Shown piece after piece: positions 1-9,755 of a stretch of 64,000 bases of DNA. The notes under the pieces were generated by a model. It was not told where the DNA came from, made no database searches, and worked only from the letters and a program-made list of their open reading frames with translations. Positions within the stretch are counted from its first letter, which is position 1, and every line of letters begins with the position of its first letter. Where the stretch lies: the NCBI RefSeq assembly GCF_019774615.1, contig NZ_CP081496.1:2418001-2482000 (forward strand). Direction: 5' to 3'. The position numbers and the translations under genes were made by a program. The DNA is from Streptomyces sp. BHT-5-2. GTDB lineage: Bacteria > Actinomycetota > Actinomycetes > Streptomycetales > Streptomycetaceae.

Positions 1-2
1 GG

Positions 3-566
3 CCCACCATCGCGCCGCCGCGCGACACCGAGTGCGTCGACGTCCCCGGCGGCCCGCAGACCGAGACGTTCTTCGCGCAGGACGTCCCGGACGCCCTCAA
101 GTCGCACTACCGGGTGGGCCACGACCCGGGCGCCTGGGGCCTGCTCGGCTACTCCTCCGGCGGCAGCTGCGCCCTCCAGCTCGCCATGCGCCACCCGCGC
201 GCCTACACCGCGGCGGCCGCCCTCTCGCCCGACTACAAGATCTCCACCGACCCCACCACCGGCAACCTCTTCGGCGACGGCAAGGACCGCGGCAAGCGGC
301 GCGAGGAGCACGACCTGATGTGGCGGCTGGCGCACCTGCCGGCCCCCGACGTCAACGTCCTGATCGGTACCAGCCGCAGCGGCGAGAAGAACTACCCGGC
401 GGCGCGGGCGTTCCTGGCCGCGGTCCGCCCGCCCATGAAGGCGGACTCGATCGTCCTGGACCACGGCAGCCACAACTTCGCCACCTGGCGGCGCGAACTG
501 CCCGCCGCGCTCCAGTGGATGAGCCGGACGCTGCTGTTCCCCGAGGAGGTCGTGGGCAAGTCGTAG
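3..566 (+). CDS. Putative alpha/beta-hydrolase esterase, C-terminal part
   Basis: The reading frame is open from the window edge, so the N-terminus lies outside. The visible 187 residues contain a nucleophile elbow GYSSGG (GxSxG serine near residue 51 of the fragment) and, close to the end, GSHNFATW, where the histidine is placed as in esterase D / antigen 85-type hydrolases (PF00756). This supports a serine esterase of that family, often secreted or membrane-anchored in actinomycetes, but any signal peptide or membrane segments are off the window. It converges on accA with a shared hairpin terminator between them. Substrate unknown. Confidence 0.75.
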   Translation, partial: PTIAPPRDTECVDVPGGPQTETFFAQDVPDALKSHYRVGHDPGAWGLLGYSSGGSCALQLAMRHPRAYTAAAALSPDYKISTDPTTGNLFGDGKDRGKRREEHDLMWRLAHLPAPDVNVLIGTSRSGEKNYPAARAFLAAVRPPMKADSIVLDHGSHNFATWRRELPAALQWMSRTLLFPEEVVGKS

Positions 567-611
567 GGCCCGCGCCGGCGGCCGCCGCCGGCGACGAGGA
601 GAAGGACGGAA

Positions 612-656
612 AAGGGGCGGGCTCCTGGTACGCGGTGTACCGGGAGCCCGCCCCTT
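612..656. terminator. Bidirectional hairpin terminator
   Basis: A 14-bp perfect inverted repeat (arm AAGGGGCGGGCTCC) has a further GGTAC/GTACC pairing near the loop. It lies between the convergent esterase and accA genes, so it can serve both. The complementary arm ends at 656, 24 bp from the accA stop codon. Confidence 0.85.
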
Positions 657-679
657 ATGACGACAGGACCCAGGGCCGG

Positions 680-2449
680 TCAGTCCTTGATCTCGCAGAT
701 CACTGCGCCGGAGGTGAGGGCCGCGCCCACCTCGGCGCTCAGGCCCTTGACGGTGCCCGAGCGGTGCGCGTTGATCGGCTGCTCCATCTTCATCGCCTCC
801 AGGACGACGACCAGTTCGCCCTCGGCGACCTGCTGGCCCTCCTCGACGGCGACCTTGACGATGGTGCCCTGCATCGGGGAGGCCAGGGTGTCGCCGGAGA
901 CCGTGCTGCCGCTCTTCTTGGTGGCCTTGCGCTTGGGCTTGGCACCCCCGGCCACCGCGGCCCGCGCCAGCGGCATGCCGAGCGACGCCGGCAGCGAGAC
1001 CTCCAGCCGCTTGCCGCCGACCTCGACCACGACGGTCTCGCGGGTGTCCGCCTCGCCCTCCTCGCCGCCGGGTGCGGTGAACGGCGGGATCTCGTTGACG
1101 AACCCGGTCTCGATCCACCGGGTGTGGACGGTGAACGGCTCGGCGGAGCCGGTGAGTTCGGGGGCGAACGCCGGGTCCTTGACGACCGCGCGGTGGAACG
1201 GGATGGCGGTGGCCATGCCCTCCACCTGGAACTCGTTCAGCGCCCGGGCGGCCCGCTGGAGGGCCTGCTCGCGGGTGGCGCCGGTGACGATCAGCTTGGC
1301 CAGCAGGGAGTCCCAGGCCGGGCCGATGACCGAGCCGGCCTCCACGCCCGCGTCCAGGCGGACGCCCGGGCCGGCCGGCGCGTCGAACCTGGTGACCGTG
1401 CCGGGCGCCGGGAGGAAGTTGCGGCCCGGGTCCTCGCCGTTGATGCGGAACTCGAAGGAGTGGCCGCGCACCGCCGGGTCGTCGTAGCCCAGCTCCTCGC
1501 CGTCGGCGATCCGGAACATCTCGCGGACCAGGTCCAGGCCGGTGACCTCCTCGGTGACCGGGTGCTCGACCTGGAGGCGGGTGTTGACCTCCAGGAAGGA
1601 GATGGTGCCGTCCTGGCCGACGAGGAACTCGCAGGTGCCGGCGCCCTCGTAGCCGGCCTCCTTGAGGATGGCCTTCGAGGCGCGGTACAGCTCGGCGTTC
1701 TGCTCCTCGCTCAGGAACGGCGCGGGGGCCTCCTCGACGAGCTTCTGGTGGCGGCGCTGGAGCGAGCAGTCACGGGTGGAGACGACGACCACGTTGCCGT
1801 GCTTGTCGGCCAGGCACTGGGTCTCGACGTGCCGCGGGCGGTCGAGGTAGCGCTCGACGAAGCACTCGCCCCGGCCGAACGCGGCGACCGCCTCGCGGAC
1901 CGCGGAGTCGTAGAGCTCGGGGACCTCTTCCAGGGTGCGGGCGACCTTCAGGCCGCGGCCGCCGCCGCCGAACGCCGCCTTGATCGCGATCGGCAGGCCG
2001 TGCTCCTGGGCGAACGCGACGACCTCGTCGGAGCCGGAGACCGGGTCCGGGGTGCCGGCGACCAGCGGGGCGCCGGCGCGCTGGGCGATGTGCCGGGCCG
2101 CGACCTTGTCGCCGAGGTCGCGGATGGCGTGCGGCGGCGGGCCGATCCAGGTCAGGCCGGCGTCGAGCACGGCCTGCGCGAACTCGGCGTTCTCGGAGAG
2201 GAAGCCGTAGCCGGGGTGGACGGCGTCCGCGCCGGAATCGGCCGCCGCCTGGAGGACCTTGGCGATGTCCAGGTAGCTGGTGGCAGGGGTGTCACCGCCC
2301 AGGGCGTATGCCTCGTCCGCGGCCCGGACGTGCAGAGCGTCCCGGTCCGGGTCGGCGTAGACCGCTACGCTCCCGATGCCGGCATCCCGGCATGCACGGG
2401 CAACGCGGACAGCGATTTCGCCACGGTTGGCGATGAGCACCTTGCGCAC
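680..2449 (-). CDS. accA: Acetyl/propionyl-CoA carboxylase alpha chain (biotin carboxylase + BCCP)
   Basis: 589 residues. The N-terminus [16 protein letters not shown] is the classic biotin-carboxylase start. An ATP-grasp glycine-rich loop (GGGGRGLKV) follows, and the C-terminal biotinyl domain carries EAMKM with the biotinylated lysine near residue 554. It carboxylates its own biotin with bicarbonate and ATP and hands the carboxyl to carboxyltransferase beta subunits such as PccB (7167-8756), giving methylmalonyl-CoA or malonyl-CoA, the latter being the extender for the polyketide cluster in this window. I chose the GTG at 2449 because AAGGAAGGAC precedes it and the family starts here; the frame stays open upstream without homology. 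Streptomyces often carry two near-identical copies (accA1/accA2). Confidence 0.95.
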   Translation of the reverse strand: MRKVLIANRGEIAVRVARACRDAGIGSVAVYADPDRDALHVRAADEAYALGGDTPATSYLDIAKVLQAAADSGADAVHPGYGFLSENAEFAQAVLDAGLTWIGPPPHAIRDLGDKVAARHIAQRAGAPLVAGTPDPVSGSDEVVAFAQEHGLPIAIKAAFGGGGRGLKVARTLEEVPELYDSAVREAVAAFGRGECFVERYLDRPRHVETQCLADKHGNVVVVSTRDCSLQRRHQKLVEEAPAPFLSEEQNAELYRASKAILKEAGYEGAGTCEFLVGQDGTISFLEVNTRLQVEHPVTEEVTGLDLVREMFRIADGEELGYDDPAVRGHSFEFRINGEDPGRNFLPAPGTVTRFDAPAGPGVRLDAGVEAGSVIGPAWDSLLAKLIVTGATREQALQRAARALNEFQVEGMATAIPFHRAVVKDPAFAPELTGSAEPFTVHTRWIETGFVNEIPPFTAPGGEEGEADTRETVVVEVGGKRLEVSLPASLGMPLARAAVAGGAKPKRKATKKSGSTVSGDTLASPMQGTIVKVAVEEGQQVAEGELVVVLEAMKMEQPINAHRSGTVKGLSAEVGAALTSGAVICEIKD

Positions 2450-2908
2450 GATGGGTCCTTCCTTGGCGCTACGCCGCAACACACTGAACGCAGCGAGTTT
2501 AGGGACTGGCGACACCGCGTGCCGACCCGTTCCCAGGGGTGAGCTTGCCCACACGGAGCGTGCACGCGGCGATGGTGAGGGACCAAAGTCCGTTGGAATC
2601 CCAGGGTAGGCCCGGATTCCAGGGCTCCGGCGCGCGGCACGATGTGGCCTAGGTCTCGAACTGCGGACACCCGGCGGACCGTCAATTCTTTGTGGAGTCC
2701 CTACGAATGGGCGAGTGAAAGTTTTCGGGTGGGCGCGGCGGGCGGAGGCATGCCGGAAGGGGGTCGGATGCGGTGGTGCAGACCCCTTGCCGTGACTATT
2801 ACCCGGCAGTAGCGTGCCTGATGCCTTCTGTACTCCTGGTAACAGCTCGTAACGACGGCGCGCGGCGGCGCAGGGCGGCGCACGACCGCGCATGACGGCG
2901 GAAGTGGG
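2450..2908. other. Divergent intergenic region, no gene recognised
   Basis: 459 bases between the divergent accA and membrane-protein genes. Several frames are open but none looks like a protein. It must hold the accA promoter and probably that of the downstream membrane protein; I see no convincing -35/-10 pair or riboswitch. Confidence 0.5.
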
Positions 2909-3373
2909 GTGGGCGGGGTGGTGGCGGCGCGCAGACCGGCGGCTCTGGTGGTGGCGGTGCTCCTGGTCCTGGAAGCGGCCGGGGTCCTGCTGCTGAACTG
3001 GATCCTGAGCATCGTGGTCGACCGGCAGCAGATGTCCCTGGCCGGGCTGCGGCCGGGCGCCATGTCCGTCGGCGCCTGGGCCGGCGGCGCGGTCCTCGCC
3101 CTCTTCCTGCTCTGCTGCGCCGCGGTGCTGGCGTACGGCGCGCTGCGCGACCGGGCCCCCGGCCGCCTGGCGCGGATCGCGCTGATCTGCTGCGCGGTGG
3201 TGCAGGGCGTGGTCGGCGCGCTCTGCGTCGGCCTGGTCGGCTGGCCGGCGTTCGCCGGCATGGCCGTACTGCTCGCGCTCCTGGTCTTCATCTTGATCGC
3301 CTACGGGGACCGGATCCCGGACCCGGTGGGGAGGCCGACCGAGGGGCCGGCGGGGGGCGGTGCGCCGGCCTGA
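2909..3373 (+). CDS. Small integral membrane protein, function unknown
   Basis: 154 residues with about four hydrophobic segments (roughly 11-35, 52-77, 88-110 and 112-132) and a short polar, Gly/Pro-rich C-terminal tail. No catalytic motif is visible. The GTG at 2909 is used; a second in-frame GTG pair lies three codons later, so the start is uncertain by a few residues. It looks like the unassigned four-helix membrane proteins common in Streptomyces. It stands alone between accA and the toxin-antitoxin pair. Confidence 0.7.
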   Translation: MGGVVAARRPAALVVAVLLVLEAAGVLLLNWILSIVVDRQQMSLAGLRPGAMSVGAWAGGAVLALFLLCCAAVLAYGALRDRAPGRLARIALICCAVVQGVVGALCVGLVGWPAFAGMAVLLALLVFILIAYGDRIPDPVGRPTEGPAGGGAPA

Positions 3374-3525
3374 GCCCGGCGTCCGTGCGCCGCCCAGGCC
3401 GGGGCAACTCCGGCCGCTGCGGGCTTGGTTGGGCGCCGTTCCGCCCCGTCGCCGGTTCGCGGGCCATGGTCATCGCCACCCGCGCCCGCAGTGGTTGACG
3501 GTCTGCCCGCACGCCCGCGCTCGAT

Positions 3526-3544
3526 GTATACATGGACGTATACT
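3526..3544 (+). promoter_or_regulatory. Promoter/operator of the toxin-antitoxin pair
   Basis: Two copies of the palindrome GTATAC (3526-3531 and 3538-3543) lie 12 bp apart, about one helical turn, and the second overlaps a good -10 hexamer TATACT (3539-3544) just 6 bp before the antitoxin ATG. This fits an autoregulatory operator bound by the antitoxin or the complex. The position of the -10 suggests a nearly leaderless transcript. Inference from the sequence pattern only. Confidence 0.55.
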
Positions 3545-3550
3545 GCGGAC

Positions 3551-3814
3551 ATGTCTGATGCGATGATTCGGGTGTCCGCCGAGGTGCGCGATCGCCTGGC
3601 GGTGCTCGCAGAGTCCCGGGGGACGTCGATCCGCTCCCTGGTGCAGGAGTTCGCCGAGTCGACGCTCACGGAAGAGGAGCGGCGGGAGCGGGCGGAGCGG
3701 GCCCGCGCGTATCTGGCCGAGCACTTCGGTGTCGACGTCAGCGAGGAGGAGAGCGAAGCGATGGGAGCGCGGCTTCGAGCGGCGTTCGTGGGGCAGCAGA
3801 GAGCGGCCGCGTGA
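3551..3814 (+). CDS. Antitoxin, ribbon-helix-helix-like (VapB-type)
   Basis: 87 residues. The N-terminal segment MIRVSAEVRDRLAVLAES followed by a short helix (SIRSLVQEF) looks like a ribbon-helix-helix DNA-binding domain; the rest is a charged alpha-helical tail (EEERRERAERARAYLAEHF) that would wrap the toxin. The ATG at 3551 is preferred to in-frame upstream codons because the conserved domain begins at once and a promoter-like element lies directly upstream. Its end overlaps the next gene (GTGA), so translation is coupled. Predicted to neutralise the adjacent toxin and repress the operon. Confidence 0.75.
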   Translation: MSDAMIRVSAEVRDRLAVLAESRGTSIRSLVQEFAESTLTEEERRERAERARAYLAEHFGVDVSEEESEAMGARLRAAFVGQQRAAA

Positions 3815-4197
3815 TCCTGCACCACCTCGTTCTCGATGCGCCGACCCTCGGGGCACTCGCTGGGAACCGTCAGGTGTCAGCGTTGATCCACCGGGCGCAC
3901 GTGGAGACGGACACCCGCTCATGGGCGCCGGTGCTGTGCATCCTGGAGGCCGACCGGGAGCACTTGGGAATCGCCGAGCACGTCGGGCAACTGGAGGTCA
4001 TCCACACCCTCGATCTGGACTACTCGGCGGCGCTCGCCGTGGCGCAACTGCACCGTGACGGCGTACCGCCGGGCATCGGCGCCGCAATCCACGCCGCCCG
4101 GCACCTTCCCGAATGGGGCGCGGACGCGCTGGTGGCCACAGTCGAGCCGAAGGCGTACGAGGGCCGCGGAGTGGCCGTGTTCGACCTCAACCGCTGA
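3811..4197 (+). CDS. Putative PIN-like toxin (VapC-type)
   Basis: 128 residues starting at the GTG that overlaps the antitoxin stop. Order and size fit VapBC. The protein begins HHLVLDAPTLGAL, comparable to the first-aspartate strand of PIN RNases, and has a further acidic site ILEADREHLG. The family's full set of four acidic residues is not obvious, so it may be a divergent or PIN-like member rather than canonical VapC. If active it would cut RNA, typically tRNA or rRNA. Its position inside the otherwise conserved carboxylase locus suggests recent acquisition. Confidence 0.65.
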   Translation: MILHHLVLDAPTLGALAGNRQVSALIHRAHVETDTRSWAPVLCILEADREHLGIAEHVGQLEVIHTLDLDYSAALAVAQLHRDGVPPGIGAAIHAARHLPEWGADALVATVEPKAYEGRGVAVFDLNR

Positions 4198-4209
4198 CTC
4201 GCCGGCCGC

Positions 4210-4815
4210 TCACGTCCACAGGTCGGTGATGGTCACGTCCAGGTTGGCCAGCAGGCGACGGAAGAGCGGCAGCGAGAGGCCGATGACGTTGCCCGGGTCG
4301 CCGTCGATGCCGTCGATGAACGGCGCCGAGCGGCCGTCGAGGGTGAACGCCCCCGCCACGTAGAGCGGTTCGCCGCTCGCCACGTAGGCGGCGATCTCGG
4401 CGTCGCTCGGCTCGCCGAACCGGACCGTGGTGGACGCGGTCGCCGAGACCCGCCGGCCCGAGGCGGTGTCGATCACGCAGTGGCCGGTGCGCAGGATCCC
4501 GGACCGGCCGCGCATCGACTTCCAGCGGGCCGTGGCGTCCTCGGCGTCCGCCGGCTTGCCGAGCGCCCGCCCGTCCAGCTCCAGCACCGAGTCGCAGCCG
4601 ACGACCAGCGCGTCCGCGGCCTCCGGCCGGGCCGCCACCGAGGCGGCCTTCGCCTCGGCCAGCACACGGGCCAGCTCCTCCGGGGTGGCGGCGGTGAGCG
4701 AGTCCTCGTCGACGCCGCTCACCACGACCTCGGGGGCCAGCCCGGCCTGCCGGAGCAGATCGAGACGGGCCGGGGACTGGGAGGCGAGGACGAGGCGGCG
4801 GGGAGCGTCGGTCAT
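4210..4815 (-). CDS. maf: Maf family nucleotide pyrophosphatase
   Basis: 201 residues. It starts with the Maf signature [18 protein letters not shown] and has the conserved [18 protein letters not shown] and [21 protein letters not shown] regions (here [19 protein letters not shown]). The enzyme hydrolyses non-canonical nucleoside triphosphates (dTTP/UTP or modified pyrimidines) and can affect septum formation. The ATG at 4815 is chosen; an in-frame ATG three codons upstream (4824) is an alternative. In Streptomyces maf normally sits between the carboxylase alpha and beta genes, as here. Confidence 0.93.
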   Translation of the reverse strand: MTDAPRRLVLASQSPARLDLLRQAGLAPEVVVSGVDEDSLTAATPEELARVLAEAKAASVAARPEAADALVVGCDSVLELDGRALGKPADAEDATARWKSMRGRSGILRTGHCVIDTASGRRVSATASTTVRFGEPSDAEIAAYVASGEPLYVAGAFTLDGRSAPFIDGIDGDPGNVIGLSLPLFRRLLANLDVTITDLWT

Positions 4816-4843
4816 GCCCGCCATCGTACGGACGCGGCGGCGG

Positions 4844-4942
4844 TCAGCGGGCCGGGGGCCGGCGCCGGCCCCCGGCCCGCAGTGCCGGCCACCCCAGGAG
4901 CGCCCCGAGCGCGACGCCCAGGGTGTCGTGCGCCCAGTCCGC
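4844..4942 (-). pseudogene. C-terminal remnant of a membrane-protein gene (VanZ-like?)
   Basis: Reading the minus strand gives [18 protein letters not shown] followed by a basic tail and a TGA at 4844-4846. This resembles the last transmembrane helix and tail of VanZ-like or similar small membrane proteins, but upstream the frame enters the penicillin-binding-protein gene, so no intact gene exists. The likely history is that an older gene was cut off when the PBP gene arrived. The match is short, so the family is a guess. Confidence 0.35.
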
Positions 4943-4955
4943 GGGCCGCGGCTCT

Positions 4956-6440
4956 CTACTGGTTGAGCACCGCCTGCATCACCGACTTCGCGATCGGGCC
5001 GCCCAGCTTTCCGCCGGCGATCTCCGAACGCGGGATGTCCATGTCCTTCGGGTCGACGAAGACCGCCACCGCCACCGGCGAACTCCCGTCGGGCAGCTTC
5101 GCGTAGGAGACGAACCAGGCGTACGGCCGCTCGTCGTTCACATTCGCGCCGTGCTGCGCCGTACCGGTCTTGCCGCCGACCGTCACCCCGTCGATCTTCG
5201 CCTTCGACGCGGTGCCGTCCGAAACGGTGTACTCCATCATTTCCTGCACCTTCTTCGCGGTGCCCTCGGAAACCGCCTGCGGATCGTCCGCGTGCAGCGG
5301 TTCCGGGTCGAACTTCTCGATCGTGGACAGATCCGGGCCGCGCAGCTCCTCGACCATGTACGGCTTCATCACCTTGCCGTTGTTGGCGATACCGGCGGCG
5401 ACCATCGCCATCTGCAGCGGCGTGCTGGTCACGCTGCCCTGGCCCATACCGGTCAGCGCGGTCTGCGGCTGGTCGAGCTTCTTCGGATATCCGCTCACCG
5501 CGGAACGCACCGGAACGAACTGCTCGGCGTTGAATCCGAATTTCTCCGCCGTCTCCCGCATCTTGTCCGTGCCCAGTTTGTGCGCGGCGTCCAGGAAGAC
5601 GTTGTTGCAGGACCACTGCATACCCGTCTTCAGCGACGCCTTGTCGCACGGCGCCCCGGCGACGTCGTTGCCGACCTGGGTGCGGGTCTGCGGCAGGGTG
5701 TACGGGGCGGGGGCGCCGGAGGAGGCGTTGATGTCGGTGACCGTGCCGTGCTCCAGGGCGGCGGCCGCGGTGAGCACCTTGAAGGTGGAGCCGGGCGGGT
5801 AGATCTCGCGCATCGCCCGGTTGTTCATCGGCTTGGACTTGTCGCCCTCCAGGGCGAGGTACTTCTTCCCCTCCGCGCCGGTCAGCCCGGCGAAGGTCGA
5901 CGGGTCGTAGGACGGCGTGCTCGCCATCGCCAGGATCTTGCCGCTGCGCGGGTCGAGGGCGACCACCGCGCCGGTCGCGTGCAGATCGGTCAGCCCCTTG
6001 TAGGCGGCCTTCTGCGCCTTCTCGCTGATGGTGGTCAGGACGTCGCCGCCGCGCGGCTTCTCGCCGGTCAGCATCCCGCGCGCCCGGTTGAAGAACAGCC
6101 GGTCGTCCTTGCCGCTGAGCACCTTGCGGTAGACGCCCTCCAGCATGGTCTCGCCCGCGGCCTGCCGGGCGTAGCCGGTGATCGGCGCGTACATGGCGCC
6201 GTCGGTGTAGGTGCGCTTGTACTTGAAGTCGCCACTGGTCTCGGTGGACCCGGTGATCGGCTTGCCGTCCACGATGATGTTGCCGAGCGGGTACGAGTAC
6301 GCCTCGATCTTGACCCGGCGGTTGTTGTCGTCGTTCGCGAGCTGGTCGGCCTGCACGAACTGCACCCAGGTCACCCGGACCAGCAGGGCGAGTATCAGCA
6401 CCCCGCAGAAGACGGCTATGTGTCTGAGCGGCCTGTTCAT
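4956..6440 (-). CDS. Class B penicillin-binding protein (PbpA/FtsI-like transpeptidase)
   Basis: 494 residues. There is one N-terminal signal anchor (about 8-28), a PBP-dimer-type region, and a transpeptidase domain with all three motifs: STFK (serine near 218), SCN (near 277) and KTG (near 424). It crosslinks peptidoglycan stem peptides outside the membrane. The length and the [15 protein letters not shown] context match the PbpA subgroup that accompanies FtsW/RodA in Streptomyces, of which several paralogues exist. Here no SEDS partner is adjacent, so this is an orphan paralogue, placed between maf and accE where core synteny is otherwise tight. Confidence 0.92.
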   Translation of the reverse strand: MNRPLRHIAVFCGVLILALLVRVTWVQFVQADQLANDDNNRRVKIEAYSYPLGNIIVDGKPITGSTETSGDFKYKRTYTDGAMYAPITGYARQAAGETMLEGVYRKVLSGKDDRLFFNRARGMLTGEKPRGGDVLTTISEKAQKAAYKGLTDLHATGAVVALDPRSGKILAMASTPSYDPSTFAGLTGAEGKKYLALEGDKSKPMNNRAMREIYPPGSTFKVLTAAAALEHGTVTDINASSGAPAPYTLPQTRTQVGNDVAGAPCDKASLKTGMQWSCNNVFLDAAHKLGTDKMRETAEKFGFNAEQFVPVRSAVSGYPKKLDQPQTALTGMGQGSVTSTPLQMAMVAAGIANNGKVMKPYMVEELRGPDLSTIEKFDPEPLHADDPQAVSEGTAKKVQEMMEYTVSDGTASKAKIDGVTVGGKTGTAQHGANVNDERPYAWFVSYAKLPDGSSPVAVAVFVDPKDMDIPRSEIAGGKLGGPIAKSVMQAVLNQ

Positions 6441-6679
6441 GGTCTCCCCTCCGCAGCGGCACCGCGGTCCGGCCGGTCACCGCGCGGCCGCCTGCCCGAA
6501 TTGCACTGTCGAGAGAGAAAGATGCTTTTTCGGCCGCTGCGGTTGCAGGGGGTGACGAGGGCCATGGGGCGGGAGGTGGCCGTGGGGGAGACGGTCTTGG
6601 AGTGACAGGCGTGCCGCCGACCCGCCTTGCGCACCGGACGCAACGGACGTGCCGGGAACCGCGGGAACCCCGGCCGACG

Positions 6680-6808
6680 TCATCGGATCAGGAGCACCAG
6701 TGTCCCCACCATGATCGCCGTGGCCAGCACGAAGCCCATCCGACGGAGCTTCGCCTGCACCTCGTGCAGCTCCTCGGGCGGTTCGTCGGGCGGATCGGAC
6801 CACAGCAT
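6680..6808 (-). CDS. 42-residue single-pass membrane protein (MmpB-like?)
   Basis: Below the usual size cut-off but well formed: GGGAGG lies 9 bp before the ATG at 6808. The product starts [18 protein letters not shown], has a charged stretch (AKLRRMG) and ends in one helix [17 protein letters not shown], then TGA. Small proteins with an MLWSDP start and a C-terminal helix occur in Streptomyces, and I recall some annotated as morphogenic membrane protein MmpB. That assignment is from memory and unverified. It is divergent from nothing and lies between accE and the PBP gene on the same strand. Confidence 0.7.
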   Translation of the reverse strand: MLWSDPPDEPPEELHEVQAKLRRMGFVLATAIMVGTLVLLIR

Positions 6809-6838
6809 GACCTCGATCCTCCCGCCCCTCACGGCGAC

Positions 6839-6866
6839 GGCGCCTGAGTACGCGTACTCAGGCGCC
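6839..6866. terminator. Perfect 28-bp palindrome, probable terminator
   Basis: A continuous palindrome, arm GGCGCCTGAGTACG, lies between accE (stop at 6918) and the small membrane-protein gene. As RNA it would form a 12-13 bp stem. It most likely ends accBE transcription on the minus strand. Confidence 0.8.
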
Positions 6867-6917
6867 GCCTCGCGAAGGACTAGTCAGTGCACCGTGCACC
6901 GACCCCGTTCCGCCAGG

Positions 6918-7133
6918 TCACCGCGGCCAGAAGCTGGTCCGCCAGGCCCGCGGTCCCGGATGGGGAATCCGGGACCGGCTGGGAACCGTCGCCGCCGGAT
7001 CCGACCACTCGCCGCCGTGCCCGCGCTCCTCGGGGGCGACGCCGGCAGCCACCGCCGCCGCCCGGGCCTGCACCACCGCCAGTGCGGCGGCCAACTCCTC
7101 GGGTGTGGGATTGCCCCGTACGACCTTGATCAT
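6918..7133 (-). CDS. accE: Acyl-CoA carboxylase epsilon subunit
   Basis: 71 residues. The start MIKVVRGNPTPEELAAALAV and the end GPRAWRTSFWPR are hallmarks of the actinobacterial AccE/PccE subunits that stabilise and activate the alpha-beta carboxylase complex. AGGAGG lies 10 bp before the ATG at 7133, whereas the in-frame TTG two codons earlier is too close to it. The gene lies 33 bp downstream of pccB, in the same operon. Confidence 0.9.
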   Translation of the reverse strand: MIKVVRGNPTPEELAAALAVVQARAAAVAAGVAPEERGHGGEWSDPAATVPSRSRIPHPGPRAWRTSFWPR

Positions 7134-7166
7134 CGTCAACCGACCTCCTACGGCCCTGCGGCGGGA

Positions 7167-8756
7167 CTACAGCGGGATGTTGCCGTGCTTCTTCGGCGGC
7201 AGTGCCTCCCGCTTGTTGCGCAGCGTGCGCAGCCCGCGGACGATGTGCCGCCGGGTCTCGGAGGGCATGATCACCGCGTCGACATAGCCCCGCTCGGCCG
7301 CGACGTACGGGTTCAGCAGGGTGTCCTCGTACTCCTGGATCAGCTCCTGGCGGCGGGTCTCCAGCGCGGCCGGGTCCTCGATCGCCGCCAGCGTCCGGCG
7401 GTGCAGGATGTTCACCGCGCCCTGCGCGCCCATCACCGCGATCTGTGCGGTCGGCCACGCGAGGTTCAGGTCGGCGCCCAGGTGCTTGGAGCCCATGACG
7501 TCGTACGCGCCGCCGAACGCCTTCCGGGTGATCACGGTGATCAGCGGGACCGTCGCCTCCGCGTAGGCGTAGATCAGCTTGGCGCCGCGCCGGATGATCC
7601 CGTCGTACTCCTGGTCCGTCCCCGGCAGGAAGCCCGGGACGTCGACGAACGTCAGCACCGGGATGTTGAACGCGTCGCAGGTGCGTACGAACCGCGCGGC
7701 CTTCTCGCTCGCCTTGATGTCCAGACAGCCCGCGAACTGCATCGGCTGGTTCGCCACCACGCCGACCGAGTGCCCCTCGACCCGCCCGAACCCGGTGAGG
7801 ATGTTCGGCGCGAACAGCGCCTGGGTCTCCAGGAATTCACCGTCGTCCAGCACATGCTCGATCGCGGAGTGCATGTCGTACGGCTGGTTGGCGGAGTCCG
7901 GGATCAGGGTGTCCAGCTCGTGGTCCGCGTCGGAGACCGCCAGGTCCGCCTCCTCCGGGAAGGCCGGCGGATCGGAGAGGTTGTTGGACGGCAGGTACGA
8001 CAGCAGGCCCTTGACGTACTCGATGGCGTCCTTCTCGTCGCCCGCCATATGGTGCGCCACACCCGAGGTGGTGTTGTGCGTACGGGCCCCGCCCAGCTCC
8101 TCGAAGCCGACGTCCTCGCCCGTCACCGTCTTGATGACATCCGGCCCGGTGATGAACATGTGCGACGTCTGGTCGACCATCACCGTGAAATCCGTGATGG
8201 CCGGCGAATAGACCGCGCCGCCCGCGCACGGCCCCACGATCAGGGAAATCTGCGGCACCACACCCGACGCGTGCACATTCCGCCGGAAAATCTCCGCGAA
8301 CAGCCCGAGCGCGGCCACGCCCTCCTGAATGCGCGCCCCGCCGCCGTCATTGATCCCGATGACCGGGCAGCCGTTCTTCAGCGCGAAGTCCATCACCTTG
8401 ACGATCTTCTCGCCGTAGACCTCGCCCAGCGAGCCGCCGAAGATCGTGAAGTCCTGCGAATACACGCAGACCGGCCGCCCGTCGACCGTCCCGTATCCCG
8501 TGACGACACCGTCCCCGTACGGCCGGTTCTTCTCGATCCCGAAATTCGTCGACCGGTGCCGGGCGAACTCGTCGAGCTCGACGAAAGAGCCCTCGTCCAG
8601 AAGGAGATCGATGCGCTCACGCGCCGTCAGCTTTCCCTTGGCGTGCTGCTTTTCCACCGCACGGGCGGAGCCGGCATGGGTGGCTTCGTCGATCCGCCGC
8701 TGCAGATCCGCCAATTTGCCCGCGGTGGTGTGGATGTTTGCTTCCGGTTCGGACAT
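7167..8756 (-). CDS. pccB: Propionyl-CoA carboxylase beta chain (carboxyltransferase)
   Basis: 529 residues, the full family length. It has the carboxyltransferase features [27 protein letters not shown] and [10 protein letters not shown]. It transfers CO2 from biotin on AccA to propionyl-CoA (methylmalonyl-CoA) and, in some complexes, acetyl-CoA. The aspartate in AYDVMGSK corresponds, as I recall, to the residue that favours propionyl-CoA in S. coelicolor PccB, where AccB has a hydrophobic residue. I prefer the pccB name on that ground. The ATG at 8756 matches the family start [15 protein letters not shown]. Divergent from birA, which biotinylates the complex. Confidence 0.94.
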   Translation of the reverse strand: MSEPEANIHTTAGKLADLQRRIDEATHAGSARAVEKQHAKGKLTARERIDLLLDEGSFVELDEFARHRSTNFGIEKNRPYGDGVVTGYGTVDGRPVCVYSQDFTIFGGSLGEVYGEKIVKVMDFALKNGCPVIGINDGGGARIQEGVAALGLFAEIFRRNVHASGVVPQISLIVGPCAGGAVYSPAITDFTVMVDQTSHMFITGPDVIKTVTGEDVGFEELGGARTHNTTSGVAHHMAGDEKDAIEYVKGLLSYLPSNNLSDPPAFPEEADLAVSDADHELDTLIPDSANQPYDMHSAIEHVLDDGEFLETQALFAPNILTGFGRVEGHSVGVVANQPMQFAGCLDIKASEKAARFVRTCDAFNIPVLTFVDVPGFLPGTDQEYDGIIRRGAKLIYAYAEATVPLITVITRKAFGGAYDVMGSKHLGADLNLAWPTAQIAVMGAQGAVNILHRRTLAAIEDPAALETRRQELIQEYEDTLLNPYVAAERGYVDAVIMPSETRRHIVRGLRTLRNKREALPPKKHGNIPL

Positions 8757-8888
8757 CGGGATGCGGCTCCTGCTCGTCCTGGACTGGCACTCGTAACCGA
8801 GGGAGGTACGGGTGTGGCTACCGACTCGTAGCGTATCGGCGGGACTGCTCTGCGGCACTGCGTCGTTGACCACACCTAGGCTGGAGCC

Positions 8889-9755
8889 ATGACGCCTCAA
8901 CCACCGGAAAACCGGGACAAAGACGCCGGTCGCTGGAGTGATCTGAGCCGCCCGCCGCTCAACGCCGACGCGCTGCGCCGGGCCCTCGTCCGCCCCGGCT
9001 CGCTCTGGTCCTCACTGGACGTCGTCCCCACCACCGGATCCACCAACACCGACCTCGCCGAGCGGGCGGCGGCCGGCGGGCTGCGCGAGGGGACCGTCCT
9101 CGTCGCCGAGGAGCAGTCCGCCGCCCGCGGCCGGCTGGACCGCCGCTGGTCGGCGCCGCCGCGCTCCGGCCTCTTCTTCTCCGTCTACCTCACGCCGACC
9201 GTGCCGCCGACGCGCTGGGGCTGGCTGCCACTGCTCGCCGGGGTGGCCACGGCCGCCGCGCTGGCCCGCACCGCCGGTGTCGACACAGCACTGAAGTGGC
9301 CCAACGACCTGCTGGTCACGGTGGACGGCGCGGAACGGAAGGCCGGCGGCATCCTCGCCGAACGCGCCGCGGACGGCGTCGTCCTCGGCATCGGCCTCAA
9401 CATCTCGCTCACCGCCGGTGAACTCCCCGTCCCCACCGCCGGCTCGCTGACGCTCGCGGGCGCCGCCAACACCGACCGGGACCCGCTGCTGCGGGCCGTG
9501 CTGCGCTCCCTGGAGGAGTGGTACGGCGAGTGGCAGGCGGCGGACGGGGATCCGGCGGCGTGCCGGCTGCAGGGGGCGTATGCGGCGGGGTGCGCGACGT
9601 TGGGGCGGAAGGTGCGGGCGCTGCTGCCGGGCGACCGCTCGGTCGAGGGCGAGGCGGTTGCGCTCGACGCGGACGGGCGGCTGGTGCTGGCCACGGCGGA
9701 CGGGGTCCAACAGCCGGTGGACGCCGGGGACATCGTGCACCTGCGGCCGGCGTAG
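8889..9755 (+). CDS. birA: Biotin-[acetyl-CoA-carboxylase] ligase
   Basis: 288 residues. The biotin/AMP-binding signature is ARGRLDRRW, then KWPNDLLV and GGILAE; the C-terminal SH3-like cap is present. There is no N-terminal helix-turn-helix, so it is a class I ligase that does not act as a repressor. It attaches biotin to the AccA lysine. A TAGGCT hexamer (8877-8882) lies 6 bp before the ATG and there is no clear Shine-Dalgarno, so the mRNA may be leaderless. Next to the carboxylase genes as in other Streptomyces. Confidence 0.93.
   Translation: MTPQPPENRDKDAGRWSDLSRPPLNADALRRALVRPGSLWSSLDVVPTTGSTNTDLAERAAAGGLREGTVLVAEEQSAARGRLDRRWSAPPRSGLFFSVYLTPTVPPTRWGWLPLLAGVATAAALARTAGVDTALKWPNDLLVTVDGAERKAGGILAERAADGVVLGIGLNISLTAGELPVPTAGSLTLAGAANTDRDPLLRAVLRSLEEWYGEWQAADGDPAACRLQGAYAAGCATLGRKVRALLPGDRSVEGEAVALDADGRLVLATADGVQQPVDAGDIVHLRPA

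Noticed and set aside
32..2542. Plus-strand open frame of 836 codons over the esterase and accA
   Set aside because: Runs antisense through the biotin carboxylase gene and its product is Arg/Gly/Ala-rich without domains; an effect of GC bias.
8866..8882. TTGACC and TAGGCT as a -35/-10 pair for birA
   Set aside because: Only 5 bp separate them; the -10 alone is plausible, the pair is not.
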